This document shows, one piece after another, positions 9,160 to 18,473 of a stretch of 32,315 nt of DNA; positions within the stretch are counted from its first letter, which is position 1, and every line of letters begins with the position of its first letter. The position numbers and the translations under genes were made by a program. The DNA is taken from assembly GCA_014905825.1 (NCBI GenBank), contig JACGCN010000125.1, forward strand, positions 1 to 32,315, read 5' to 3'. This stretch comes from Lyophyllum atratum. Taxonomy: Eukaryota; Basidiomycota; Agaricomycetes; Agaricales; Lyophyllaceae. The notes below the pieces were generated by a model that worked only from the letters and a program-made list of their open reading frames with translations, made no database searches and was not told where the DNA came from.

Positions 9160-10532
9160 ATGACCTCTGTGTTGCCTGCTTTCCATTCGCTTCCGCTCCC
9201 CATCATCCAGCTCTCCCTTGCTGCGGTACTCAAATGCGGCCAATCATTTCGCTGGGCTATCCTCCCTGTAGCGGACGACACTGAGTATCGTCTCTGCCTT
9301 CGTGACCGTGTTGTGTGCCTTCGACAGTCTCCGACCACTCTTTTCTACCGCGCCGTGTACCCGGATCCTCAGCCTACGCCTGTGCAGCAACCTCTCAGAG
9401 ATGCTGAAACTCTTGTCTGGCTCAATGACTACTTCCAGCTGGACATTGACCTTGCCACTCTGTATAACGAATGGTCTACACGCGACAGCGTCTTCGCTGG
9501 AATGCAGTCGAGGTTCCAGGGTATAAGGATACTCAGGCAGGATCCCTGGGAAAACCTTATCTCGTAAGTGCCTCCGCATTGCCCAAGTGCTGCGTCTTAG
9601 CCCCTTCGGCTGCTCAGGTTTATATGTTCTTCCAACAACAATATTTCCCGCATAACGAAAATGGTGCAAGCCCTCTGTACCCATTATTCTCCTCCGCTGC
9701 TTTCTTTTCCAGGAGAAGATGTCAAATACCATCCCTTTCCGCCTCCCTCGGTCCTTGCTGAGCCGACTGTATCCGCGACCCTTCGTACACTTGGATTCGG
9801 GTACCGTGCCGATTTTATTCAACGGACGGCGAAGATGCTTCTCGATAGTCACGGAAAGGCGACCCTCCGCCATGATACCTCTGAAGCCTCGGAGAAGTGG
9901 CTAATGGGATTAAGGTCCAGCACGACCGATGAAGCAAGGGAAGAGCTCTTGAAGTTCATCGGCGTCGGAAGGAAGGTAGCAGACTGTGTTCTGCTGATGA
10001 GTCTAGACAAGGTATTGGGATCTCTCATTCGTTTTGTTAGCATAACACTCAGAGATTGTAGAAAGAAGTTGTCCCTGTCGATACACATGTTTACCAGATT
10101 GCTACGAAGTACTACGGGCTCAAAGGCGTTTCTGGATCAAGCGGAAAGAAGGTTAATATGACAGCAAAAATCTACGATGATGTCAACACCAAACTCTTCA
10201 ATGTTTGGGGCGAATATGCTGGTTGGGCGCATTCTGTGAGCGATGGTCTGTTTTCCGAAGATATCATCTAATCTGTCTAATAGGTTTTATTTACTGCGGA
10301 TCTCAAGTCTTTTGCCTCTTATGGCCTTCCAACGCCATCTAGTTCCATTACATCGCCCTCACCGAAGAAAATAGTTCAGGACGTGGCGCCAAAGGACCTT
10401 CTTCCTACACCCCCGATGACCCCGTTACAGTCCCCACTGAAACGAATGCATGGTCTAGTAAATGCTGGTACTGACTCTGAGGATGCTTGCACTCTGGCTG
10501 AACGCGTTAAGAGGAGGCGACGCGGTGTTTAA
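9160..10532 (+). CDS. OGG1: 8-oxoguanine DNA glycosylase/AP lyase OGG1
   Basis: Four exons: 9160-9563, 9618-10011, 10062-10235 and 10284-10532, totalling 1221 nt (406 aa). Family landmarks in order: LKCGQSFRW, VWLNDYFQLDIDLATLYNEW, GIRILRQDPWENL, then FICSSNNNISRITKMV across the first intron, and GFGYRADFI. The helix-hairpin-helix with catalytic lysine is GVGRKVADC (Lys about residue 254). The catalytic aspartate is in VVPVDTHVY (Asp about 273); the 19-residue spacing matches human Lys249/Asp268. It removes oxidised guanine opposite cytosine in base-excision repair. The last exon adds a Ser/Pro-rich tail ending in basic residues (RVKRRRRGV), a possible nuclear signal. A 17-codon longer start at 9109 is possible; I chose 9160 because family similarity begins just after it. 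Confidence 0.94.
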
Positions 10533-10918
10533 TACTATCACTTGCGACTGACTCGTCCAATGTGATCGTGTGACGCAGTCCGACTCTGGCCTATCTAGTA
10601 CAACAGCATCCTGCGAGCTCATCTGCGTTACCATTCGACATGAGCGCAAAGAAGGATTCCCATACTCATCCTATAACATGTCACTTTCCCACATGGCGGC
10701 GCAGCCTTGTACCGCTTGCACCTCCCAACTTGTCAGACACAGAAATTCTAGAAACATCTACGAACTATGAAACTTTTGACGTCTTTTCTACGACAGAGTA
10801 GTATCATATACGACGTACGCTGCGTCATGTTTCAGAAGGTAGGCCACCATATAGATAGAGACCCCGTCCAATTCAAACCTCTCATCCCATACCACATCAT
10901 CACCCGACCACCAATACT
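10533..10918. other. Spacer holding the OGG1 3' end and the first Hsp20 promoter
   Basis: These 386 bases contain no convincing coding frame. The right half should contain the promoter of the first Hsp20 gene: a TTCTAGAA heat-shock-type half-repeat pair at 10746-10753 and a TATAGATA box at about 10850. Confidence 0.5.
10746..10753 (+). promoter_or_regulatory. Possible heat-shock element upstream of first Hsp20
   Basis: TTCTAGAA gives two inverted heat-shock units (TTCnnGAA), about 165 bp upstream of the Hsp20 start. A third GAA lies just upstream with imperfect spacing. It is weaker than the element at the paralogous gene near 14.85 kb. Confidence 0.4.
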
Positions 10919-11490
10919 ATGACTAGTATCTTTTACGAGCCATTTTATGACATCGACCGCTTCTTCGATGCCGTCTCCCCTCTGCTGACCGGCCAAGGTC
11001 AGGCTCAGGGACGTCGCGCAATCGAGAACGAGGATAGTGCCGTTCGCGCTGTGAGGCCGAGGTATATTACACTCTAATTGACGTTGGAAATGAAGAGACT
11101 TATTCCCCTGTACAGAATGGACCTCCACGAGGACAAAGACACCAACACAGTAACCGCCATGTTCGAGCTGCCCGGGCTGAAGAAGGACGATGTTAGTATC
11201 GACCTTCAGAATGGGCGCCTCACGATCTCGGCGGAGAACAAACCCCCAGAGGACCTCAAGCCAGACGGATATGCAATTAGGGAGAGACGCTACGGCAAAT
11301 TCTCGAGGACTTTGCAGGTCCCTCCAGGTGTGAAGGTAAGTTTTACGATATAAATATTTGAACCAGCACCGAATATTCAAATTTTGTGTAGGAGGACCAA
11401 ATCAAGGCAACCATGGATAATGGGGTCTTGAAACTGCAGTTTCCGAAATCAGTCCCAGAGTCGGCGCCGAAGAAAATCAACGTCGAGTGA
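10919..11490 (+). CDS. Small heat shock protein, Hsp20/alpha-crystallin family (copy 1)
   Basis: Three exons: 10919-11061, 11116-11335 and 11392-11490, totalling 462 nt (153 aa), a usual size for a cytosolic class I small heat shock protein. The alpha-crystallin domain starts at about residue 48 (RMDLHEDKDTN) and contains FELPGLKKDDVSIDLQNGRL, the conserved RERRYGKFSRTLQVP, and the strand motif MDNGVLKLQFPK, ending PKKINVE. Such proteins bind unfolding proteins as ATP-independent holdases in oligomers. A divergent copy with exactly the same three exon lengths lies at 14214-14786 in opposite orientation, with NMT1 between them, so the two arose by local duplication. Confidence 0.95.
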
Positions 11491-11899
11491 GACCAGTATG
11501 GTAGGATGAAGATATCTTGTGTGACGCTAGTCCCGAACCTGAGCCCCTCCGTTCTGACTGCTCTCGTCTTACTGATGTTAAGAACTGATAACGACGAAAA
11601 ATTGATACTGCACTCGGGTCATCGATTTACCATTTATACAAACATTGTCCGTTACATTGTTCTACCCTTCGTATCTCTGATACAATAGTCATCGGACTGT
11701 TCGATTCCAACGCCACAATATTTCCCGCCACTTAAAGGTGCAGAATAACAAAAGGGTCTTTCGGACAGCCGCTGTCTGCAGCATACAAGCGATGAGCGAT
11801 GACCACCTTGTGTAGCAGAATGAATTCAAGCTAAGCATGCTTACAAAACTATGCAATCTAACAGTGCGAGAGAATAACCCAAGATCAAAGAATTTCCGT
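11491..11899. other. 3' spacer between converging Hsp20 copy 1 and NMT1
   Basis: These 409 bases between two stop codons show only short frames on either strand and no recognisable product. I see no repeat or RNA gene; they are probably the two 3' untranslated regions. Confidence 0.55.
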
Positions 11900-14004
11900 T
11901 CAAAGCATAACGATACCGACACCTTTTCCGGGGGCCACACCACCCTCGGAGTTCATACCCGCCAGGGGTGCTGTTCTCCAGTTGTAAAGATAAAAGTTCA
12001 AGATCCCATCGCCAAGGCCGAACTGCGACAGAATCAGCTACAGACTACGGACAAATGGTGTCAATAAACGTACCTTGAGATCTTGCAGAATTGATACGTT
12101 GTCCATCAGTGTCAGTGCATTGAATACGTCAAACTTCGCCTCGTGAGCTACGACGAGGGCATCCCCAATTACGCCCTCTAGCCGTTTCTTGAGCTGGCCA
12201 CTTTCCTCGGCACCATCAATAAAAGCCGTCTCGCTAGCGTAATAGAACAGGTATGCAGCTTCGAGGACCGGGTTCTTGGTGTTGTGGATGACCGTCGAAG
12301 GCAGGGAATAGAAGGAGAAAAAGTCCGTGATCTTATGGGTTTGTGGATCCTGTGATTAACCTGATCAGCCAAAGTATAATGTTGTTAATGGGGGCAAAAT
12401 CACCTCAACGACATAGGTCCACGTAACCTGCCCTACCCTCCTGCCAGGCCCTCCATCGCCCACAGCTCCTGTTCCGACTCCGCTCATGAACTGGTGCCTC
12501 ACCTCGTCCACGCTGAACACTGGGGCCATCTCAAACCGCTTCATGTACCGCGTAAACAGGTCGGCCACCTGCAGTACGTCCTTCTCCTCCATCTCTCGCA
12601 GACCCGGAGTGATAGATACACTGGGGACCTTGTTGATACGGATCATCCGTGCGAGGGTCATACTACGGGGAACATAACAGAATTTGATGTCAACTAATTT
12701 TGCGACATTGAGCAGACGATGGTTATATCTATTCACGCAAGGGATGAGATTTTCTTTGAATGGCACATATTGATGCTGGGGACTTACCGGCACACGGAGA
12801 CAGGCGTCGGAATGACTACTCCTGCGGTATAGATGGCCTGGAAAGTACCCATCAGGTGAACTTGCCGCGTTACTTCTTTGATCAACACGGGAGCTAGACG
12901 CTTCGACCGTAGTTTTTTGTGTACGCATAGATAATTAATTTCGGCGGCGGGGAATAGGCTGCGAAACAGGGTATTCAGGATAATTTACTTCCGCCCGCAA
13001 AGTTCACACTTACTGCCCGCGCACACGCAAGTTCATAGGGATGCCGGAGATGAACGCCACCAGTTTCTTGTTGGACGACACGCGGACACCGACATGCCAT
13101 TCCTTGTGATATCCTGGAGGCTTTAATGCCCTGTTGATGAAGAACGTTGAGATTCGTATCGGCCATACGAATAAGTGATCGAGGATATACCATTGCAAGA
13201 ATTCTGAACTATACTGGAACCTAAACGATGCATCGTCGTCCTCGACATAGTTCAATGACAGCAGGTCGTAAACTTCCTTGTTCTGTGCAGACAATTATAA
13301 GAGATCGCGAGAAACTAGACAGGAATTGAATTAAGCGCTTGCCTGATTAGGGTCATCAAGATCTAAGGTTGACCACTCAAAGTCTTTCGGCAAGGGATAC
13401 GGCTCTTGACGAACTTCCTCCCGGGGTCTCGACGGCTCGATATAACCATCGTCGAGCGGTGGACCCTCGCCTGCAGGTAGACCGCTGTCAAGCACCATGC
13501 AAACTTTACCTTGACACGAACTCACCCAGCTGTGGTACAGGTTGTGTAGCCCAAAACTTTGGAGGACGTCGAAAGTGAGTAAACATATGGCCAGCACAAT
13601 CAATCATGAAACGCATGCACCTTGTGCGCACCCATGTCCTTCCTATTGATACCCCCGAGGCCAGCCTTTCCCTTAACCACGTCCATTATCTTCAGCTGCT
13701 CTAACGCGTCTCTGACGTTGTACTGATCTGCATCAGCAGAGCCCGCAGCGCCCTCCGCCTTGACCTTATCCAAAACATGATCGACTAGCTCCTGGGGGAT
13801 TTCAGAGTTCCCGCGCAGGGCGCCCAAGGCTCTAGAAACTTTCGATCTCTTCTTTTTCTTTTTCTTCTGTGTGGATGTCGAGGCAGAGGAGATATCGGTG
13901 GCGTCGATCTCGGATGCAGATGAGAGTTCCCCTTCATGATCTAAGTCTTCAGAAGGGCCTAAAATGTCTTCCGCCCTCTCCTTTTGCTTTTGTGAGGAAG
14001 ACAT
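11900..14004 (-). CDS. NMT1: Glycylpeptide N-tetradecanoyltransferase (N-myristoyltransferase)
   Basis: Nine exons: 14004-13621, 13556-13526, 13470-13343, 13282-13191, 13130-13014, 12958-12788, 12728-12404, 12349-12074 and 12022-11900, totalling 1647 nt (548 aa). The N-terminal tail holds a poly-Lys run ([10 protein letters not shown]), which in this family aids ribosome association. The catalytic core shows [24 protein letters not shown], the myristoyl-CoA-binding region [34 protein letters not shown] and [15 protein letters not shown]. The C-terminus reads [16 protein letters not shown] and ends with Leu, whose carboxylate acts as the catalytic base in this family. It transfers myristate to N-terminal glycine of nascent proteins. 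The third intron (13342-13283) has a GC-AG boundary. The gene sits between two Hsp20 copies. Confidence 0.95.
13283..13342 (-). other. GC-AG intron in NMT1
   Basis: The donor reads CAG|GCAAGC and the acceptor GCACAG. The exons on both sides join in phase 0 to give DDPNQ then NKEVYDLL, which matches the family, and no GT donor keeps the frame here. Confidence 0.8.
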
Positions 14005-14213
14005 AAGGAAGCCAGGGGAGGAAAGCAAGGTAAAAGCAAAAGCGCGATGCCGACGTGCACAAGTCGTCAGTTGTTTATATCTGTTATCAGTGGAAGCTCC
14101 TTCATGATCAATGGAATTGCGGGAGAAAAGAGCGTAGCATTCAAATACAGCGACGTTGAACATATAATACAAGCGTTACATTTACATCTTCGGATTCAAT
14201 CTGTACTCTCAGC

Positions 14214-14786
14214 CTACGAAATGTTGATCTTCTTGGGGGCCGCCTCGGGGCTTGATTTAGGGAATGTGACCTTAAGCACGCCGTTGTCCATGTTTGCCTT
14301 AATCTGGTCCTCCTAGAAATAATGGTCAGCAGAAGAGGGTGTTGAAACATGCCCAGTCCGTACCTTTACGCCCTCAGGAAGTTGCAATGTCCGCGAGAAT
14401 TTTCCGTACCTCCTCTCACGAACAGCGTAACCGTTTTCATCTTTGTCCTCCTCCTTCTTGCTCTCTCCGGTGACAGTCAGGCGACCATTGTGAACATCGA
14501 TGTTCACATCGTCCTTCTTCAACCCAGGCAACTCGAAGGTCGCCGTGACTTGATTCTTCTCGGGATCCTCGTGTAGATCCATTCTGTACTTTGATATTAG
14601 CTTCGAGAGGAACTACTAGCACACAAGCACCAGTTGGTTGTACCTTGGTTTAATAGGGCGGACAGCGCCAGATTCACCTTCATTCTGGTTGCGACGTTGA
14701 AGCTGGCCTTGGCCGCCACGAGGGGCGACGGCCTCGTCGAGAAGGCGATCGAAATCGTAGAAAGGTTCGTAGTAGAAGACAGACAT
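14214..14786 (-). CDS. Small heat shock protein, Hsp20/alpha-crystallin family (copy 2)
   Basis: Exons 14786-14644, 14583-14364 and 14312-14214 (143, 220 and 99 nt) give 153 aa, exactly the exon and protein lengths of copy 1 at 10919-11490. The alpha-crystallin domain begins RMDLHEDPEKN and contains FELPGLKKDDVNIDVHNGRL, RERRYGKFSRTLQLP and MDNGVLKVTFPK, ending PKKINIS. The first about 45 residues and the loop between ESKK and NGYAV differ most from copy 1, so this is not a recent duplicate. A perfect three-unit heat-shock element lies about 65 bp upstream of the start, with a TATA-like box between them, so heat induction by Hsf1 is likely. Confidence 0.95.
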
Positions 14787-14825
14787 TGGGTTAGTGGTCT
14801 GAGTCTGACTGCTAATGCGACAGCT

Positions 14826-14833
14826 CTTAAATA
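14826..14833 (-). promoter_or_regulatory. TATA-like box of Hsp20 copy 2
   Basis: TATTTAAG on the minus strand, about 40 bp upstream of the start codon and just downstream of the heat-shock element. Confidence 0.45.
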
Positions 14834-14850
14834 TCAGGGTTGGCAATGAC

Positions 14851-14863
14851 GAAGTTTCTCGAA
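14851..14863 (-). promoter_or_regulatory. Heat-shock element (three perfect alternating units)
   Basis: The minus strand reads TTCGAGAAACTTC, that is TTCnnGAAnnTTC, the canonical three-unit binding site for the heat-shock factor trimer. It lies 65 bp upstream of the Hsp20 copy 2 start codon (14786), with a TATA-like box between. It also lies 173 bp upstream of the divergent ING-family gene, which could be co-affected. Confidence 0.85.
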
Positions 14864-15035
14864 GTCGACAGAACAGAATTGTGCGTCATTATTGAATTGC
14901 TGAATCAGAGGTAGACGTAGGTCGTTCTAGATCTGGAGGAGAGTCTGAGATCGCTGAAACACAAGCACAGCCAAATACAGGCTGATGACTCAGCTTGTTT
15001 GTCGCCGAGTTCAACAGCCTTAGACCCTATCCACC

Positions 15036-16337
15036 ATGAATGGTTCAGTCCAGAACTTGGAGGAGGCCGCCAATATCGCGTCCGAATTCATATACAGTAA
15101 GTCTTGCTTCATTCTTCTCATGCAGATCACCGTTGACATCAGGTAAAGGTCTCGATAATCTGCCTCACGAGGTCAATCACATACTGCAGGAGATCAAGGT
15201 GAAAGAGACGAGGGCCCAAGGTGCGTAATTAAATTGATACTTTCCACAAAGTTGCTAATACGAATCTCAGAGCTCCAACAAGACATCGACAAGGACACCG
15301 CAAAGTATATCCGCCACTCCATCCGAGCTTCAGCTTCTGTCCCCTCTTCACCATCCTCGCGCGCCCCATCTCCCAAATCTACAGCCATTCCCGCTAAGAT
15401 TGAAGCAGCGTATGCCGAGATCAACCAGCTCTCTGCAGAGAAATGCAACCTAGCCCAAATTCTCATCGACCTCGTAACCCGCACGCGCGCTCGACTTGAT
15501 TCTGACCTTACCAAAGTCAGGATCCTACAGGGAGAAACAGTCGACTACGCCTCGGCTCTTGGTAGTTCACTCACTGTGGTACCAGGACTTGGAATCGCCG
15601 GCCTCTCCGAGAGGAACCCTGCAGCACAAGTTGCTGATAGCCTGCGGAATGCCCTGACATCTACTCCGACCATTCCTGATCTCAGGCAGACACCTGTCCC
15701 CTCTTCAGCTGCTTCGTTAAGCTCGGCGGCCGTTGGCCCTGCTCAGAAAAGTTGGTTCATCTTTCATCTTCCTCTACTGTCGCTAATGATTGATCCTATA
15801 AATAGAACGACGTCTCGCGGCATCCTCTATCAAACTTGCCTCCGCAACTCCCACCAAGCACCGATCCGCGTCCCCTACCACTACCGCGCCCCTCACGACA
15901 TCCCACCAACGCGTGGCCTCACGTCTTTCTCGACAGACTATCACGCGTCACGACACGGACATGGATGAGGGAGATGATGACGCAGAAGGTGACGATGGTG
16001 AGGGTGACGATGAGCGATTATATTGCTTCTGCCAGAAGCAGAGCTACGGCGATGTAAGCTTACCCACCTGGTGTTTTATTTCCGAATACTGACAAATTAA
16101 ATGCTCTAGATGATTGCATGCGACAACGAAGGTGGCTGCCCTTTCGAATGGGTAGGTATATTCTTGATCATCGTCTTCTTTCTGAAGCTCATTTGTCTAC
16201 AGTTCCACTTGTCCTGCGTGGGTATGAAACAGCCGACTCCAGAGAAATGGTATTGCTCCGTATGTCTACCAAGCATGGTGGGTACTACGAAGAAGACCCC
16301 TGCACCTTCTGTTGGACGGAAGGGAAGGAAGAAATAG
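15036..16337 (+). CDS. ING-family PHD-finger chromatin protein (Yng2/Pho23 type)
   Basis: Six exons: 15036-15096, 15143-15220, 15271-15750, 15806-16053, 16110-16151 and 16203-16337, totalling 1044 nt (347 aa). The start has a good context (CCACCATGA). The N-terminus matches the ING dimerisation domain (LDNLPHEVNHILQEIK; then a helical region with IEAAYAEINQLSAEK). A low-complexity Ser/Thr/Pro linker and an acidic stretch (MDEGDDDAEGDDGEGDDE) follow. The C-terminal PHD finger has all C4HC3 zinc ligands at about C280, C282, C293, C299, H305, C308, C321 and C324; MIACDNEGGCPFEWFHLSC is diagnostic of ING. ING PHD fingers read H3K4me3 and tether histone acetyltransferase or deacetylase complexes; which complex cannot be told from sequence. 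A basic tail (GRKGRKK) follows the finger. Confidence 0.93.
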
Positions 16338-16608
16338 ACCATATATACCATATTCATTGTTGCCTACCGTCAATGTATTTATACCTCGGATTCAGATGTA
16401 TTTTGTAGTAATTTTGATGCTTCACAAGCTTGTGTTAACGTAGTTCGTCGTGAATTCAATTAGAAGTCACTCGAGGTGATGTCTTCGTTGGCAGAAATCA
16501 CCCATGCCCAACCAATTGAAGGTGAAGAGTCATTCTATGTGTATAGATGTAAGGGATAATGTACAGCATCATGCTCTCTGATGTTACGCTAGGCTGCTCT
16601 GGTTGTCC

Positions 16609-18345
16609 TCAATCACTGTCAATCATAATAACATCGTCATCGTCTACTCCCCAGTCTGGTGAAGGGCTCCTCTGTTTCTCTTTCTCTTTCTTACTATCCC
16701 GGCGGGGAATTCGTGGGATGCGCGCACCTCCCGCCCCCACAGGACCCAATTCTCGTGGAATATTTCTTGAACCGAGAGTCTGGCTGGTGCCACCCCAAGA
16801 TGTTGCAGGTGTCGTTACAGGTGGGTTCTCCCTTTCCTTGCCCTTCGAGGAGGAGGGTTGTGACGGGGCGTTGCGCCCGCTCAGTGTGTTACCAGAACCC
16901 GCGAACGCAGGAGGGCTCTGATTTGAGTCAGACAGGTGAGTATTTTAGAGAAGAACCAGCATCTGAAGAGTTACCTGGGGCGAGATCTCGGGAGAGCCGG
17001 GAGAGGCAACTGTGGGTGGAGTATACGGTGGTATATTGAAGCCGAAGAATAGCTGTCCAAAAGGAAGGTTGAGAGCCGCTGGTACTTTCTGTTCTGATTC
17101 GAATGTGGTGTTTGACACTATCCGATGCTGACTATATCGCAGGAGTTTGAGCTCTAGCCATGATGCAAAGCTGTGAGGGAAGTGCGACTCACTCGGTTCG
17201 GATAATCTTGCTACCCTCCGCTATCTGCTCAGCCTTACGATGACTGATCCCCTTTCCCTTTGTCTTCCGCCCACCCAATGTCTCTCCCTTCCCTTTGAAG
17301 CTCTCCCACACATCACCGTCTTTACTGACTGTTGGGGCGACAGTACTAGCCCCTGCAAAGCCACCGCTCAGTGACGATCCAGGACGTGACGAACCGGGCG
17401 AGGACGAATTAAGGTCTATCTTTAGCTTGTCGGCCATGGTAGCGGGTGGGGGGGCCTTCGGGCGTTCTGGCTCGACGTAACCTAGCGGTGCCGCGAAATC
17501 AACTTCAAGATCCGTGTCGAGGATACTAATGCCTTCTCCGCCTGGATTTGTCTCCATGACAAGAAGTCCGAATACGATCGAGTTGTAGCAGATCTCGATG
17601 ATGTCGCCTTGGGTGAGAGAAGAAAAGTTCCGGAGAGCTTGTTCGAGACTGAACATTGTTTGATCAAATGAGCTATTAAGTGATTGTTACTTCGCGAGAC
17701 ACTCACACAGCTTTGTGGTCCGAAATTTCCAAGAAGTGTACAGATTGGGCTTGGAGTTTGACGAGTTTGCCTTTGGGTAGCTCCGCGCCCGTGATTCGGA
17801 TTGGATCGCCTTCATTTAGGCGAAGAGTCTTCATCATCCAATATGGCAAATGGACGACGCCTTCCTCGGCGATGAATTCAAGAACACCAGCGTGCGTAGA
17901 GGCGGCTGGATTGGTGGGATTCCGTAGCTGAAACATCCACGGAGATTCCAAATCGAGATTCGTCAGATTTGCCAGCGCAGATGGGGGCATGATAACTGGG
18001 GGCAAGTTGAGTGAAGAGTCAATGTGGCGTGTTATGATGACGCGTACTCTTTCCTCCGTAGGAGACATTCTCTCGCTCTCTCCCTGGGAGCATCGCGACA
18101 CTGTATGCCTTCAGGTATTCGTCATACGATCTGGCGGGAGGACGGCCCATCCGGGGGCCAAATCCAGCAGGAAAGTTCCTGACCATATTGGTGTGAGATA
18201 CAAAGGACGTGCGGGGTGAGATAATGGGCCATTACCCTTGAGCTAGCTGGGCGAGAAGGCCACCTGGCGCATTAGGATTGCCAAACTACACGGATAAGTA
18301 TCAGTATCAGCTGGCATCTTTGAAAGCAATACACACGAAATCCAT
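16609..18345 (-). CDS. UFD1: Ubiquitin fusion degradation protein 1 (UFD1)
   Basis: Seven exons: 18345-18337, 18285-18236, 18178-18048, 17995-17707, 17648-17193, 17131-16975 and 16917-16609, totalling 1401 nt (466 aa). The first coding exon is only 9 nt (Met-Asp-Phe). The conserved UFD1 double-psi barrel region follows: YSVAMLPGRERENVSYGGK, IIMPPSALANLTNLDLESPW, VHLPYWMMKTLRLNEGD, AVLEQALRNFSSLTQGDIIE, then DLEVDFAAPLGYVEPERP. A Ser/Pro-rich C-terminal half includes ALNLPFGQLFFGF, a Cdc48/Npl4-interacting type region, and ends in a very acidic tail (DWGVDDDDVIMIDSD). UFD1-NPL4 recruits the ATPase Cdc48 to ubiquitylated substrates, including in ER-associated degradation. It is divergent to CCT4 (128 bp). 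Confidence 0.95.
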
Positions 18346-18473
18346 GTCTTGGTGAGTAGAGACAAGGTCGATGTTAGTCCAGGCAAGTACGCAAGCGTGA
18401 AGTCACGCTGTGACATCACGTAGTGCCGCTTTTGCTCGACGCGTCGATTGAATAATATTTCATCGCCATCGCC
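18346..18473. promoter_or_regulatory. Divergent promoter of UFD1 and CCT4
   Basis: 128 bp between opposite start codons. It contains two copies of TGACATCACG/TGACGCG-like motifs only loosely resembling CRE elements (around 18410-18420), plus an AT-rich stretch near CCT4 (about 18455). Confidence 0.5.

Noticed and set aside
10570..10770. 66-codon open frame between OGG1 and Hsp20
   Set aside because: No family resemblance, and it overlaps the expected promoter of Hsp20 copy 1.
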